64,000 nt of DNA from JAIBBD01 sp041390685 (GCA_041390685.1 JAWKPL010000001.1:62001-126000); one strand, 5' to 3'; counted from the stretch's first letter, positions 7,787-16,146 are shown. Translations and numbers: made by a program. Notes: a model not told the origin generated them from the letters alone.

Positions 7787-8983
7787 ATGCGATCGAGGCT
7801 GCCCCCGCTGCCTCCCGCCTGGTCGAGCGCACTGCTCGGCCCGGGCCTCGTGCTCCTCGCCGGCCTCCTGCTCGCCGGCGAACTCCGCTCTATCCAGGAC
7901 ACGGGCGGCTATCTCCGCCCGGACTCCTTCGCCGGACTCATCTACGCCCTGGTCGGAATCGCGCTCCTGCTCCGCCGTCGCCTCCCGCTCGCGGCGGCCG
8001 CAGCCGTCCTCGCCCTCTCCTACACCTACCAGGCCCTCGGCTACCTCCCACTCGCCACCCTCGAGGTCGTCACCCTCGTCGTGCTCTTCTCTGCCGCCGC
8101 CCACGGCCGACCGATCCCGCGTGCCGTCGCCCTCGCTGGCCTCGCCTGCTGGCTGCTCGCCGTGAACGCCGCCGCCCCCGTCCAGCTCGAGGTCAGCGGC
8201 CTCGCCCTCATGTACGTCATCGTCATCGGCGCGTGGATGCTCGGCGAGCGCGACCGCGCCCACCGCCGCTACCTCGCCTTGCTCGCCGAGCGCGCCGGCC
8301 TCCTCGAACGTCAGCGCGACCTCGAGGCCGCCCACCTCCTCGCTGCCGAGCGCACCCGCATCGCCCGCGAACTCCATGACGTCATCGCCCACGGCCTCGG
8401 CGTCGTCGTCGTCCAGTCCGAGGCCGCCCTCCACTCCCCCGGCGCCGCCGCCCCCGACACCCGCCGCGGCCTCGAGGCCATCGCCGCCACCGCTCGCGCC
8501 GCCCTCACCGAGACCCGCCGTGTCCTCGGCATGCTCCGCGCCACCGGCGCCCCGCCCGTGCCCCAGCCCACCTTCGAGGACCTGCCGGCCCTCGCCGCTG
8601 GCTTCGCCACCGCCGGCCTCGAGGTCGACCTCGCCATCGATGGCGATCTCCGTCCCCTCGACCAGGGCCTGGCGCTCTCCATCTATCGCATCGTGGAGGA
8701 GGCTCTCACCAACGCTCTCCGCCACGGCGCCGCGCGCCACGCCCGTGTGCGCCTGCTCCGTACCCCAGTCGCCTTCGAACTCACCGTCGCTGACGACGGG
8801 CACGGCCCCGCCGACGCCTCCCCCGCCGATGGCCACGGCCTCACCGGCATGCGCGAGCGCGTCGCCATGCTCCAGGGGATCCTCGAGGCAGCGCCCGCCC
8901 CGGGTGGCGGCTACCTCGTTCGCGCCTCCTTCCCCCTCGACGCTGCTGCCGCGGAAGCCGCACCCCTCAGGGCCGTCTCGTGA
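7787..8983 (+). CDS. NarL/DesK-type sensor histidine kinase
   Basis: 398 residues. Five to six membrane helices fill residues ~14-150 with no sizable external sensor domain, so it probably senses within the membrane or via lipids. A coiled linker (~155-190) leads to the HisKA_3 box ERTRIARELHDVIAHGLG with the phospho-acceptor His197. The ATPase domain has an N-box (IVEEALTNALRHG) and G-box (DDGHGPA, GHGLTGMRERV). It overlaps the response-regulator gene by four bases (GTGA), so the two are translationally coupled. The signal and targets are unknown. Confidence 0.9.
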   Translation: MRSRLPPLPPAWSSALLGPGLVLLAGLLLAGELRSIQDTGGYLRPDSFAGLIYALVGIALLLRRRLPLAAAAAVLALSYTYQALGYLPLATLEVVTLVVLFSAAAHGRPIPRAVALAGLACWLLAVNAAAPVQLEVSGLALMYVIVIGAWMLGERDRAHRRYLALLAERAGLLERQRDLEAAHLLAAERTRIARELHDVIAHGLGVVVVQSEAALHSPGAAAPDTRRGLEAIAATARAALTETRRVLGMLRATGAPPVPQPTFEDLPALAAGFATAGLEVDLAIDGDLRPLDQGLALSIYRIVEEALTNALRHGAARHARVRLLRTPVAFELTVADDGHGPADASPADGHGLTGMRERVAMLQGILEAAPAPGGGYLVRASFPLDAAAAEAAPLRAVS

Positions 8984-9642
8984 CCATCCGCGTCCTCATC
9001 GCCGACGACCAGGAACTGATCCGCTCCGGCTTCCGCGCGATCCTCGGCCACGCTCCCGATGTCGAGGTCGTCGCCGAGGCCGCCACCGGCGCCGAGGCCG
9101 TCCGCCTTGCCCGCGCCTGCACCCCCGACGTCGTCCTCATGGACATCCGCATGCCCGGCATGGACGGCATCGAGGCCACCCGCGCCCTCTGCCACGGCAG
9201 CCGCGAAGGCCGTCCGCACGTACTCGTCGTCACCACCTACCCCGACGACGAGTACGTCGTCGAGTCACTGCGTGCCGGCGCCAGCGGCTTCCTGCTCAAG
9301 GACGCCACCGCCGCGCAGCTCGCCGACGCCGTCCGCATCGTCGCCCGCGGCGACGGCCTCCTCAGCCCGCAGGTCACCCGTGAGGTCATCGAGCAGTTCG
9401 CCCGTCGCGCTCCCTCGCCCGCGCCGCCCGCCGAGGCCCTCACCGACCGCGAGTCCGAGGTCCTGCGCCTCATCGCCCGCGGCCTCTCCAACGCCGAGAT
9501 CGCCGAGACCCTCACCGTCAGCGAACCGACCGTGAAGACCCACGTCGCCCACATCCTCGCGAAGCTCGACCTCCGCAACCGCGTCCAGGCGGTCGTCTAC
9601 GCCTACGAGCACAACCTCACCCGCGCCCCCCACGAGGTGTGA
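8980..9642 (+). CDS. NarL/FixJ-family response regulator
   Basis: 220 residues from a GTG that overlaps the kinase stop codon. The receiver domain has acidic residues IADDQ, phospho-acceptor Asp55 in VVLMDIRMPG, the conserved Thr in VVTTYPDDEYV and Lys in FLLKDAT. A linker precedes the LuxR-type helix-turn-helix (LTDRESEVLRLIARGLSN..IAETLTVSEPTVKTHV). It is the cognate partner of the preceding kinase. A LuxR-type effector domain implies DNA binding as a dimer; no candidate operator is obvious nearby. Confidence 0.93.
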   Translation: MTIRVLIADDQELIRSGFRAILGHAPDVEVVAEAATGAEAVRLARACTPDVVLMDIRMPGMDGIEATRALCHGSREGRPHVLVVTTYPDDEYVVESLRAGASGFLLKDATAAQLADAVRIVARGDGLLSPQVTREVIEQFARRAPSPAPPAEALTDRESEVLRLIARGLSNAEIAETLTVSEPTVKTHVAHILAKLDLRNRVQAVVYAYEHNLTRAPHEV

Positions 9643-9849
9643 TCCGCCGTGACCCCACCGCTCGCACCAGCAGCGGCAACCAGCCCCGTTTCGAGAGCGC
9701 CAGGCCCGTCCTCACTGACCGGCATAGCCCGGGCCTACCCAGATCCTCGGAAACCCGGCAGCCCGATCGAGGAGCGACACCCCCGCGCGCGACGCTCAGC
9801 ACAACCGCCCTCGAAGCCACTTCTCCACAACCCTGGCAACGCGCAGCCT

Positions 9850-9980
9850 CAAACGGGGGATCAAAGGGGCGAAGCCCCATTCTCAGGGCAGGGCGGGAGG
9901 GCTGGCCACATCCGAAAACAACAGCCGGGCCGCGAAGCGGCCCGCCCACACCGGCCCGGCGCAGCCGGCCGCCTCCAGTG
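9850..9980 (+). repeat. Structured intergenic repeat, copy R2
   Basis: Contains AAAGGGGCGAAGCCCC, a short perfect hairpin, then GGGCAGGGCGGGAGGGC, an AACAACAGC segment and the hairpin GGGCCGCGAAGCGGCCC. It shares the first block with R3 and the second with R4. It lies between two convergent genes (9643-10039), the position expected of a transcription-end or 3'-UTR element. I see no gene in this 397-bp gap. Confidence 0.65.
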
Positions 9981-10039
9981 TTCCGCACCGGGCGGCACTC
10001 GAGGACAGGCGCCCGGCCGCAGTGCCCGACGGCCGCCCC

Positions 10040-10684
10040 CTACCCCAGGATGCGCCGCTTCTCCGCCTCGAACTCCGCGTCCGTCAGCGCCCCCCGCTCG
10101 CGCAGCGCCGCCAGCCGCTCCAGCTCATCGAGCGACGAGTCATCGTCCCCGCCACCCCGTGCCTGTCCTTCGCGGCCCATCCCCTGGTACATCCGCTGCT
10201 GGTTCAACTCGCCCTGCTCATAGATCGTCCGCTGCACCCGCTCCGGATGCCAGATGTCCGAAAACGCCTGCCGCCCCGTCTCGCTTGCCGACTGGATCAC
10301 GAGGTCCCCGCTCCCGATCAGCCGCTCCCACACCGTCTGGTTGAACCGCACGTCATTGATCGCCTCGAGCGGGATCTCCATCGAGTACTTCCCGATGATC
10401 CCCTGCCGGTGGATCACCCGGTCGCTCGTCACCACGAAGTACGAGTACCACCACGTCAGGAACGACCGCACCGGGAACCACACGATCAGTAGCAGCCCCG
10501 CGCCGAGGAGCACCCACCCCGTCGTGCTCCCCGCCCCGTTGTCCGGCAGGTTCGGCAGGATCACGATCCAGGCCGCCACCACCACGATCCCTACCAGCGC
10601 CGGCGGGATCAGCACGATCGCATGCGGGCGCATCTCCAGCACCAGCGTCTCATGGTCCACCAGCAGGCGCTTCGGGAATCCCAT
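10040..10684 (-). CDS. PH-domain membrane protein with C-terminal SHOCT domain
   Basis: 214 residues. Two hydrophobic helices (~22-45 and 56-72) are followed by a bacterial PH (bPH2/YdbT-like) domain that begins WYSYFVVTSDRVIHRQGIIGK and includes IPLEAINDVRFNQTVWERL and GSGDLVIQSA. The last ~32 residues (DELERLAALRERGALTDAEFEAEKRRIL) are a canonical SHOCT motif. Such proteins are membrane-associated with unknown biochemical roles. The start ATG lies downstream of a 376-bp divergent region with unusual direct repeats and a hairpin. Confidence 0.85.
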   Translation of the reverse strand: MGFPKRLLVDHETLVLEMRPHAIVLIPPALVGIVVVAAWIVILPNLPDNGAGSTTGWVLLGAGLLLIVWFPVRSFLTWWYSYFVVTSDRVIHRQGIIGKYSMEIPLEAINDVRFNQTVWERLIGSGDLVIQSASETGRQAFSDIWHPERVQRTIYEQGELNQQRMYQGMGREGQARGGGDDDSSLDELERLAALRERGALTDAEFEAEKRRILG

Positions 10685-10771
10685 CTCGCCAGCACCCTAC
10701 CCCTACCGCCCCGCCGAGGCAATACGCCGGACGGACACGCCGCGCTCGAGGTGCATGCGGCCACGAAGTCG

Positions 10772-10815
10772 ATTCACCGCATCTTAACCGCCTCCTAAAC
10801 GCCCTCTAACTCCCT
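10772..10815 (+). promoter_or_regulatory. Four tandem 11-bp direct repeats (PHO-box-like operator candidate)
   Basis: Successive 11-mers ATTCACCGCAT, CTTAACCGCCT, CCTAAACGCCC and TCTAACTCCCT share a (T/A)(C/A)AC core at exact 11-base phase. Such phasing is characteristic of operators bound side by side by OmpR/PhoB-type winged-helix regulators, and the first two units resemble actinobacterial PHO-box half-sites. The repeats lie in the 10685-11060 divergent gap, so either flanking gene could be the target. Confidence 0.4.
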
Positions 10816-10929
10816 CCCCCGATGCTCAACTCGCGCCCGAACGTCCCCCGGTGGCGGCGCGACGCGCCCGGCGGTGACACACCGCGCGAGGCTCAGACGG
10901 GACCGCCGTTCCCCTCACGGCGACCTCCG

Positions 10930-10963
10930 GAGGCGAGGGCAGTGCCGCAACTGCCCTCGCCTC
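10930..10963. other. 14-bp perfect stem-loop in divergent intergenic region
   Basis: GAGGCGAGGGCAGT (10930-10943) pairs perfectly with ACTGCCCTCGCCTC (10950-10963) around a 6-nt loop. It is followed by AACGCTTTAAAT, with only a weak T-run. It sits 98 bases upstream of the + gene at 11061 and is not at the end of any gene, so it may be a leader attenuator, the terminator of a small RNA, or a protein-binding inverted repeat. Confidence 0.6.
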
Positions 10964-11060
10964 AACGCTTTAAATCCGCATTAACAAATCCCTGCCACGC
11001 TGCTGACGCTCGCGCCCGGCGCCGGCGACCCATCCCGTCCATCTTCTGAAAGGCCCCGCC

Positions 11061-11579
11061 ATGTCGCGCGACGACCTCGGTTTCTCCGATTCACAGTGGG
11101 AAGTCCTCAAGCACGGCCCGCTCTACATGCTCGCGCACGTCGCCGGCACGGACGCCTACATCGACTCCGCCGAGTGGATGGCCCTCGTCGACCTCGTCCT
11201 CGAGTCCGCCGCCAGCGAGGATCACCTCACCTCGACGGTCATGGGCGAACTCAGCGCCGAGCTCCACCGCGGCCGCACCCAGATCCCCGATCACCGCTCC
11301 CCCCTCGGCGGCCTCGAGGAGGTCGCCCGTATCCTCACGGACTGGGACCTCGGCGCCTCCATCCCCTATCGCGCCGCCCTCATGGAGATCGGCGCCACCG
11401 TCGCGGATGCCTCCGGCGCCCAGCTCACGATTCGCTACGCCACCCACCACGGCAACGACCGCTGGCTCCCCAGCCCCGCTACCAGCCCCGCGGAACACCG
11501 CGCCCTGTCGGCCGCGGCATCGGCGCTCGGCCTCGCCGTCCCCGCAGCAGACCCTTCCGGGAACACCACCGCGTCCTGA
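11061..11579 (+). CDS. Hypothetical protein, possibly TerB-like helical
   Basis: 172 residues, soluble, with no signal peptide or membrane helix. The start GHxAGTDAYIDSAEWMALVDLV-like region (residues ~22-50) has the acidic helix pattern seen in TerB/DjlA-type domains, but the match is weak. Charged and Ala-rich helices follow, with a Thr/Ser-rich tail. It is preceded by a GAAAGG ribosome-binding site and followed 66 bp later by the bestrophin-like gene on the same strand, so the two may share a transcript. The function is not recognised. Confidence 0.6.
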   Translation: MSRDDLGFSDSQWEVLKHGPLYMLAHVAGTDAYIDSAEWMALVDLVLESAASEDHLTSTVMGELSAELHRGRTQIPDHRSPLGGLEEVARILTDWDLGASIPYRAALMEIGATVADASGAQLTIRYATHHGNDRWLPSPATSPAEHRALSAAASALGLAVPAADPSGNTTAS

Positions 11580-11645
11580 CCCGGGAGACCTTCGAGGCGC
11601 GCTACCCCCGGCCCTCCCCCCCGATCTGGACGGACGGATCACGTC

Positions 11646-12476
11646 GTGAAGACCATCACCCGCACATTGCGGGCGCTCCGCCCGCTCATCGACGCGCACA
11701 TGCTGTGCGTCGCCGCCCTCGCTGTCCTCGGCACCTACCTCTGTCGGAGAGCGGACTTCATCGTCGACCTCCCCGCCGACCTCGTCGGCGTTGCCGTCAT
11801 CTTCCCGGTCGTCTTCTCCATCGCCAGCGCCTACACCCGCCGCGAGGAGGCCCTGCGCAGCTTCGCCGCCATCAAGGCGGACGCCGCCTCCCTCTACTAC
11901 GCCCACCGTGACTGGACCATCGACAACACCGGCCTGGGCGCCACCCGAACGGCACTCGTCCAGGAGCTGCTCACCGCGATCGGCGCGTATTTCGCCACGC
12001 CCCCCGAACGACAGCGCCCCGCTCTCCAGCGCGTCTACGCCGCCTTCAGCGACGTCTCGGGATCCTATCGCGACCTCCGCGCCGCGGGCGTCTCGGGCAG
12101 CGAGGTCTCACGCCTCGGTGCCTACCTCCGCGAACTCATGACGGAGTTCGAGGCGATGCGCAACGTTGCCCACTACCGCACCCCGGTCACGCTCCGCGCC
12201 TTCAGCAGGTTCTTCCTCACGCTCTTCCCCGTGCTCTTCACGCCGTACTTCGCCTACGTCGGCTACCCCGAGCATCCGGTCATCGGCTACTGCTTCGCAT
12301 GTGTCTACGGCATCGTCCTCGTCGGCCTCGACAACGTGCAGGAGGAACTCGAGAACCCCTACGACGGCCTGGGCCCGGACGACCTCCGTCTCACGATCGC
12401 CAGTGAGTTCGTCGATCTCCTCGTGTGCCCCACCGAGGCTACACCCGCGTTCGAGCCCGCCAGCCGCCCGCGTTGA
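11646..12476 (+). CDS. Bestrophin-like (UPF0187-related) membrane channel protein
   Basis: 276 residues. Hydrophobic helices are at ~20-36, 44-64, 185-205 and 210-230. The long central part (65-180) is amphipathic and soluble, with the membrane pairs at both ends as in bestrophins. The strongest signature is VGLDNVQEELENPYDGLGPDDL near the C-terminus, equivalent to the acidic E-x-P-F/Y...D-DL segment of bestrophin channels. Bacterial homologues conduct small ions. The start has no strong ribosome-binding site. Similarity is recognised from pattern only, hence moderate confidence. Confidence 0.65.
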   Translation: MKTITRTLRALRPLIDAHMLCVAALAVLGTYLCRRADFIVDLPADLVGVAVIFPVVFSIASAYTRREEALRSFAAIKADAASLYYAHRDWTIDNTGLGATRTALVQELLTAIGAYFATPPERQRPALQRVYAAFSDVSGSYRDLRAAGVSGSEVSRLGAYLRELMTEFEAMRNVAHYRTPVTLRAFSRFFLTLFPVLFTPYFAYVGYPEHPVIGYCFACVYGIVLVGLDNVQEELENPYDGLGPDDLRLTIASEFVDLLVCPTEATPAFEPASRPR

Positions 12477-12477
12477 A

Positions 12478-12873
12478 CTAGATCGGCAGCGCCACTACCT
12501 CGCCGAGGACCGCCACCACCCCCGCGTCTGCATCGACGACTACGATCTCGCCATCGGAGACCGCCTCCGTCGCACCCGCCGCCGCCACAATACAGGGCAC
12601 GCCAGCTTCTCGCGCCAGCGTTCCGAGGCTGCACAGCACCCCGCCCCGCTCCGCCACCACCGCGGCCACCCGTCCGAGCGTGGCTCCTGCCTCGGGCCAC
12701 GCGCACCGTAGGACGGCAACTTCACCGTCCTGGACCATCGCCAACTCCGCCTCCTCGCGCATGACGCGCGCGCGGCCCATCGCCCGCCCCCGCGAAGCGC
12801 ACGTCCCGCGCGCCAGGACAACCATCGAGGACCCGTCGGACGTCAGTTCCATGCTCGCGAGGATCGCCGCCAA
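12478..12873 (-). CDS. Stand-alone PEP-utiliser mobile (swivelling) domain protein lacking the phosphohistidine
   Basis: Up to 131 residues; the start may instead be the ATG at 12825, where similarity begins. The sequence VVLARGTCASRGRAMGRARV, then VAERGGVLCSLGTLAREAGVPCIVAA and DGEIVVVDADAGVV is the swivelling domain of PEP synthase, PPDK and rifampicin phosphotransferase. In those enzymes the loop carries a catalytic His (GG-x-(T/S)-x-H). Here the corresponding GGVLCSLGTLARE has no His, so phosphotransfer through this domain is not expected. No nucleotide-binding or PEP-binding domain is adjacent. It converges tail-to-tail with the bestrophin-like gene (1 bp apart). Confidence 0.7.
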   Translation of the reverse strand: MAAILASMELTSDGSSMVVLARGTCASRGRAMGRARVMREEAELAMVQDGEVAVLRCAWPEAGATLGRVAAVVAERGGVLCSLGTLAREAGVPCIVAAAGATEAVSDGEIVVVDADAGVVAVLGEVVALPI

Positions 12874-12989
12874 GAGTTAACGCCCGATGATCACCACCCA
12901 TGACGCCCGCCCAGTCTGCGGTGCCTCGAGGTGAGCAGAGGCCAGCGCCCGCATCTGCGAGCGAGATGCAGCTTGAGAACGACCTCCTC

Positions 12990-13092
12990 ACAACGGGGTC
13001 AAAGGGGCGAAGCCACCTCCCGGGGCCGGTCGCCAGGCGGGGTCTTCCGAACACCAGCAACCACGCGCACGGCTTCGCAGCGCGCCGCCCGA
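12990..13092 (+). repeat. Structured intergenic repeat, copy R3
   Basis: Begins with CAACGGGGTCAAAGGGGCGAAGCC, nearly the same as R2. It continues through a CCGAACACCAGCAACCA segment (compare CCGAACAACAAC in R4) to CGGCTTCGCAGCGCGCCGCCC. It lies at the 3' side of the reverse-strand HxlR gene, in gap 12874-13160, in which no gene is seen. Confidence 0.6.
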
Positions 13093-13160
13093 CCAATACG
13101 AATCGAGGACGCAACAATCACCCCGACACGCGAGACCGTCGGAATGGCGCCCTCAGGCGC

Positions 13161-13532
13161 CTACCCCGCCGTCGGCGCGGACGACCAGCCCTCGGGCGCC
13201 GGCAACCACATCTCCGCCCACGTCGCGAGCGCCTCAACCACAGGCCGCAGCGCCTGCCCCTTCGCCGTCAACCGATACTCGATCCGCACCGGCGTCTCCG
13301 GGAACACGATACGCTCCGCCAGACCCTCGGCCTCGAATTCCTTCAGCCGCTCCGAAAGCAACCGGTCGCTCATCCCCGGGACCGCCTCCCGCAGCTCCGA
13401 GAACCGCCACATGCCCGCGAGCATCGCCCGCAGGATCGCTCCGCTCCAGCGCCGTCCCACCAGCTCCACAGCCTGGTGGTACCGAGGACAGAACGCCCCC
13501 AGCTCCGACTCCGCATCCGTATCGATCGTCAT
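13161..13532 (-). CDS. HxlR-family winged-helix transcriptional regulator
   Basis: 123 residues. The HxlR/MarR-like core is complete: CPRYHQAVELVGRRWSGAILRAML (helices 1-2), RFSELREAVPGMSDRLLSERLKEFEAEGL (recognition helix) and the wing ERIVFPETPVRIEYRLTAKGQAL. The single Cys near the N-terminus (FCPRY) is conserved in the family and in some members senses redox or electrophiles. It is divergent from yceI with an inverted repeat in between, so yceI and its own gene are the likely targets. Confidence 0.92.
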   Translation of the reverse strand: MTIDTDAESELGAFCPRYHQAVELVGRRWSGAILRAMLAGMWRFSELREAVPGMSDRLLSERLKEFEAEGLAERIVFPETPVRIEYRLTAKGQALRPVVEALATWAEMWLPAPEGWSSAPTAG

Positions 13533-13538
13533 ACGGAA

Positions 13539-13544
13539 AACTTA
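13539..13544 (-). promoter_or_regulatory. Putative leaderless -10 of the HxlR gene
   Basis: On the reverse strand TAAGTT ends six bases before the ATG at 13532, again without a ribosome-binding site. Confidence 0.35.
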
Positions 13545-13559
13545 CCACTAATAAGCCAC

Positions 13560-13606
13560 TTGACAAGCATCATCTACTGATACATCATCAACTTACGAAC
13601 CGTAAG
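13560..13606 (+). promoter_or_regulatory. yceI promoter region with perfect -35 and palindromic operator candidate
   Basis: TTGACA at 13560-13565 is a consensus -35. A TACATC or CATCAT hexamer 15-17 bases later could be the -10. The perfect palindrome CTTACG-AAC-CGTAAG (13592-13606) lies just after it, where a bound regulator would block transcription. A related imperfect repeat (CTTACCACTAATAAG, 13541-13555) overlaps the HxlR promoter. I infer these are HxlR operators. Confidence 0.55.
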
Positions 13607-13634
13607 CCACCACCGAAGCGTAAGGAGAACCGAG

Positions 13635-14189
13635 TTGCCCGCCCCGACCACCGACACCGCGACGGCCGCCTACGCCATCGACGCCTACCACTCCTCCGCC
13701 GAGTTCGCCGTCAAGCACATGATGGTCGCGACGACCCGAGGGCGCTTCACCGACCTCGAGGGCGTCATCCACCTCGATGAGGCCGACCCCGCGCGTTCCT
13801 CCGTCGAGGCTGTCATCCGCACCTCCAGCGTCGACACCGGCGTCGAGTTCCGCGACAACGACCTCCGCTCCGACAACTTCTTCGATGTCGAACGCTACCC
13901 GGAGATCCGATTCCGCAGCACCCGCGTCGAACCCGGCAAGGACGACCGCTGGCTCGTCCACGGCGACCTGACGATCCGCGACGTCACCCGCCCCGTCATC
14001 CTCGATACCGAGCTCGAAGGCCGTGGCCAGGGCATGCAGGGCGAGGACCGCGTCGGCTTCACCGCCACCACCGCCATCGACCGCCGCGAGTTCGGCCTCA
14101 ACTACAACGCCGTCCTCGAGACCGGTAGCCTCGTCGTCAGCGACCGCGTCCGCATCACCCTCCACATCGAGGCCGCCCGCCAGCCCTAG
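13635..14189 (+). CDS. yceI: YceI-family lipocalin-fold protein
   Basis: 184 residues from a TTG preceded by AAGGAGA. The YceI fold is clear: YAIDAYHSSAEFAVKHMMVATTRGRFTDLEG, the strand ARSSVEAVIRTSSVDTGVEFRDNDLRSDNFFDVERYPEIRFRS, then GDLTIRDVTRPVILD and the final FTATTAIDRREFGLNYN. No signal peptide is present, so it is cytosolic here. YceI proteins bind polyisoprenoid lipids or quinones in a hydrophobic barrel. It is divergent from an HxlR regulator and followed 68 bp later by a VOC protein, a common stress-response arrangement. Confidence 0.92.
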   Translation: MPAPTTDTATAAYAIDAYHSSAEFAVKHMMVATTRGRFTDLEGVIHLDEADPARSSVEAVIRTSSVDTGVEFRDNDLRSDNFFDVERYPEIRFRSTRVEPGKDDRWLVHGDLTIRDVTRPVILDTELEGRGQGMQGEDRVGFTATTAIDRREFGLNYNAVLETGSLVVSDRVRITLHIEAARQP

Positions 14190-14257
14190 CGAGTCCGACG
14201 GGCCTCGCGCCACCTTCAGGTGACCGTCGTCCACCACTTCATGAGGAAGGACCATCG

Positions 14258-14752
14258 ATGTTCACGATCAACCGCCTGAACCACGCGGTCCTCTGGGTCC
14301 GCGACGCCAACGCCGCACTCGACTTCTACCGCGACGTCCTCGGTTTCACCGTCGTCGAGTCCATCGAGGGCCGCGCCCACTTCCTGCGCGCCAGCGGCAG
14401 CGACAACCACCACGACCTCGGCCTCTTCGGCATCGGACCGGCCGCTCCCCCGCCCACCCGAGGTGAACGCGTCGGCCTCTACCACCTCGCCTGGGAGGTC
14501 GCCACACTCCCCGACCTCGCCCACGCCCTCGTCGACCTTGCAAACGCCGGCGCGCTCACCGGCCAGTCCGACCACGGCAGCAGCCTCAGCCTCTACGCTG
14601 AAGACCCCGACGGCAACCAGTTCGAGGTCTTCTGGCTCGTTCCGCGTGAGGAGTGGGAGACCCGAGGCTTCGGCACCCGCCCTCTCGACCTCGAAGGCGA
14701 GCTCCGCCGTCGCGGCTTCGACCCCATCGACATCGACGCCATCACCCGCTGA
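14258..14752 (+). CDS. VOC-family (glyoxalase/dioxygenase-fold) protein
   Basis: 164 residues with GAGGAAGG upstream of the ATG. Two beta-alpha-beta-beta-beta modules are visible. The first starts INRLNHAVLWVRDANAALDFYRDVLGF, with a metal-ligand-type His in LNHAVL. The second has GLYHLAWEV (second His) and ends SLYAEDPDGNQFEVFW (third ligand Glu). These match extradiol dioxygenase/glyoxalase metal positions, so it is probably an active metalloenzyme; the substrate is unknown. It may be co-transcribed with yceI. Confidence 0.87.
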   Translation: MFTINRLNHAVLWVRDANAALDFYRDVLGFTVVESIEGRAHFLRASGSDNHHDLGLFGIGPAAPPPTRGERVGLYHLAWEVATLPDLAHALVDLANAGALTGQSDHGSSLSLYAEDPDGNQFEVFWLVPREEWETRGFGTRPLDLEGELRRRGFDPIDIDAITR

Positions 14753-14781
14753 CCCGGCACACCAGAGGGAAACTTCGCTGC

Positions 14782-16146
14782 CTACGACTTCGGCAACCAC
14801 ACCACCACCGCCGCACCTGCGTCGGCCGCCCGGTCGATGCGAGCCTCCCCGCCGTGCGCACGCGCCACGGACCGCACGATCGCTAGCCCGAGGCCTGTCC
14901 CCTCCCCCGCTCGCGACTCGTCCCCCCGCGTGAACCGCTCGAATGCCCGGTCGATGAACGCCCGCTCGAACCCCCCACCCGAGTCGCGGACTGCCAACTC
15001 CACCCCGTCCCCCGCGTCGTGCACCTCGATCACGACGGCGCCGGCCCCGTGCCGCAGCGCGTTGTCCACGAGGTTCGCGAGCGCCTGCTCCAGCCGGAAC
15101 GCGTCGCCATCAACCGACAGCCCGTCGGGGCATCGCACCTCCACCGTCCGGCGGAGCGCGGTCGCCTCCGCCTCGAAGCGCTCCTGGACGCGCCCGCACA
15201 ACGCGAGGACCGCCACCTCCTCTTGCCGCAGCTGCGCCGATCCCCCGTCGTCGTCGAGCCGCGCCAGCGTCAGCAGGTCGTCCACCAGCCGCCGGAGGCG
15301 TCCCACCTCCTCCTCCACCGACCGCAACGCGTCCGTCGCCTCCTCCGCCGACCGAGGCCGCCGCAACGCCAGGTCCAGCTCGGTGCGCAGCGCCGCCAGC
15401 GGCGTCCGCAACTCGTGGCTCGCGTCCGCGACGAACGCGCGCTCCCGTGCGGCGCTCGCTTCCAGGCGCTCGATCATCTCGTTGAGCGTTTCGCCCAGCC
15501 GGTACACCTCGTCGTGCGCCGTCGGCAGCGGCAGACGCCGGCCGGATGCCCCGCCGCCCGCCACCTTCGCCGCCTCGACTCGCATCCGCTCCACCGGCCT
15601 CAAAGCCGCGCCCGCGAGCGCATAGCCCGCGATCGACGTCACCGCGAGCGCAGCCGGCCCGATCAGCAGGAGCTGCGCCGCGAGCCCGGACAGCGCCTCG
15701 GCCCGGTCGTCGAGTGACGCTCCCACCACCACGACGCCCCCGTCCCCGCTCGGCCCCACGAGCAGCCTCGCCGGCGCCCCGCCCATCGCGGGGACGCCCG
15801 CCCGCTCGATGAATGACCGCCCCCGGCGCCCTCGTTCGATGTCCTCTGCCCGGATGAGCGGTCCGCCCACGACACCCGCCGACGCGTAGGCCACCCCGCC
15901 ATCCGCCCGCAGCACCTGCACAAACGCATCGTCGCCTGCTCCCGACAGGCCGGCGTCGGCCGCCACTCCCCCTCCCGCCACCAGCGCCACCACCGTGTCG
16001 GCGTGCGCCTCCAGGCCGTTGTCCACCTGTTCTAGGAGCGCCGCACTCGTGCGTGCGTACAGCACCGCCCCCACCGCCACGAGCACCAGCGCCATCGCCG
16101 CCCCAAACGTCAGCGTGAGACGCGCCCGGATCGGCAGCCGGCTCAT
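14782..16146 (-). CDS. Sensor histidine kinase (HisKA/HATPase_c, HAMP-containing)
   Basis: 454 residues from an ATG at 16146 that overlaps the regulator stop (ATGA). Membrane helices at ~10-30 and ~157-180 bracket an external sensor domain of about 125 residues rich in Gly/Ala. HAMP (ALRPVERMRVEAAKV..) is followed by the H-box FVADASHELRTPLAAL with His244, N-box ALANLVDNALRHG, G1 VRDSGGGF and G2 GEGTGLGLAIV. It is the same general type as actinobacterial MprB/TcrY kinases. An apparent longer frame upstream is out of frame with the real regulator gene. Confidence 0.92.
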   Translation of the reverse strand: MSRLPIRARLTLTFGAAMALVLVAVGAVLYARTSAALLEQVDNGLEAHADTVVALVAGGGVAADAGLSGAGDDAFVQVLRADGGVAYASAGVVGGPLIRAEDIERGRRGRSFIERAGVPAMGGAPARLLVGPSGDGGVVVVGASLDDRAEALSGLAAQLLLIGPAALAVTSIAGYALAGAALRPVERMRVEAAKVAGGGASGRRLPLPTAHDEVYRLGETLNEMIERLEASAARERAFVADASHELRTPLAALRTELDLALRRPRSAEEATDALRSVEEEVGRLRRLVDDLLTLARLDDDGGSAQLRQEEVAVLALCGRVQERFEAEATALRRTVEVRCPDGLSVDGDAFRLEQALANLVDNALRHGAGAVVIEVHDAGDGVELAVRDSGGGFERAFIDRAFERFTRGDESRAGEGTGLGLAIVRSVARAHGGEARIDRAADAGAAVVVWLPKS

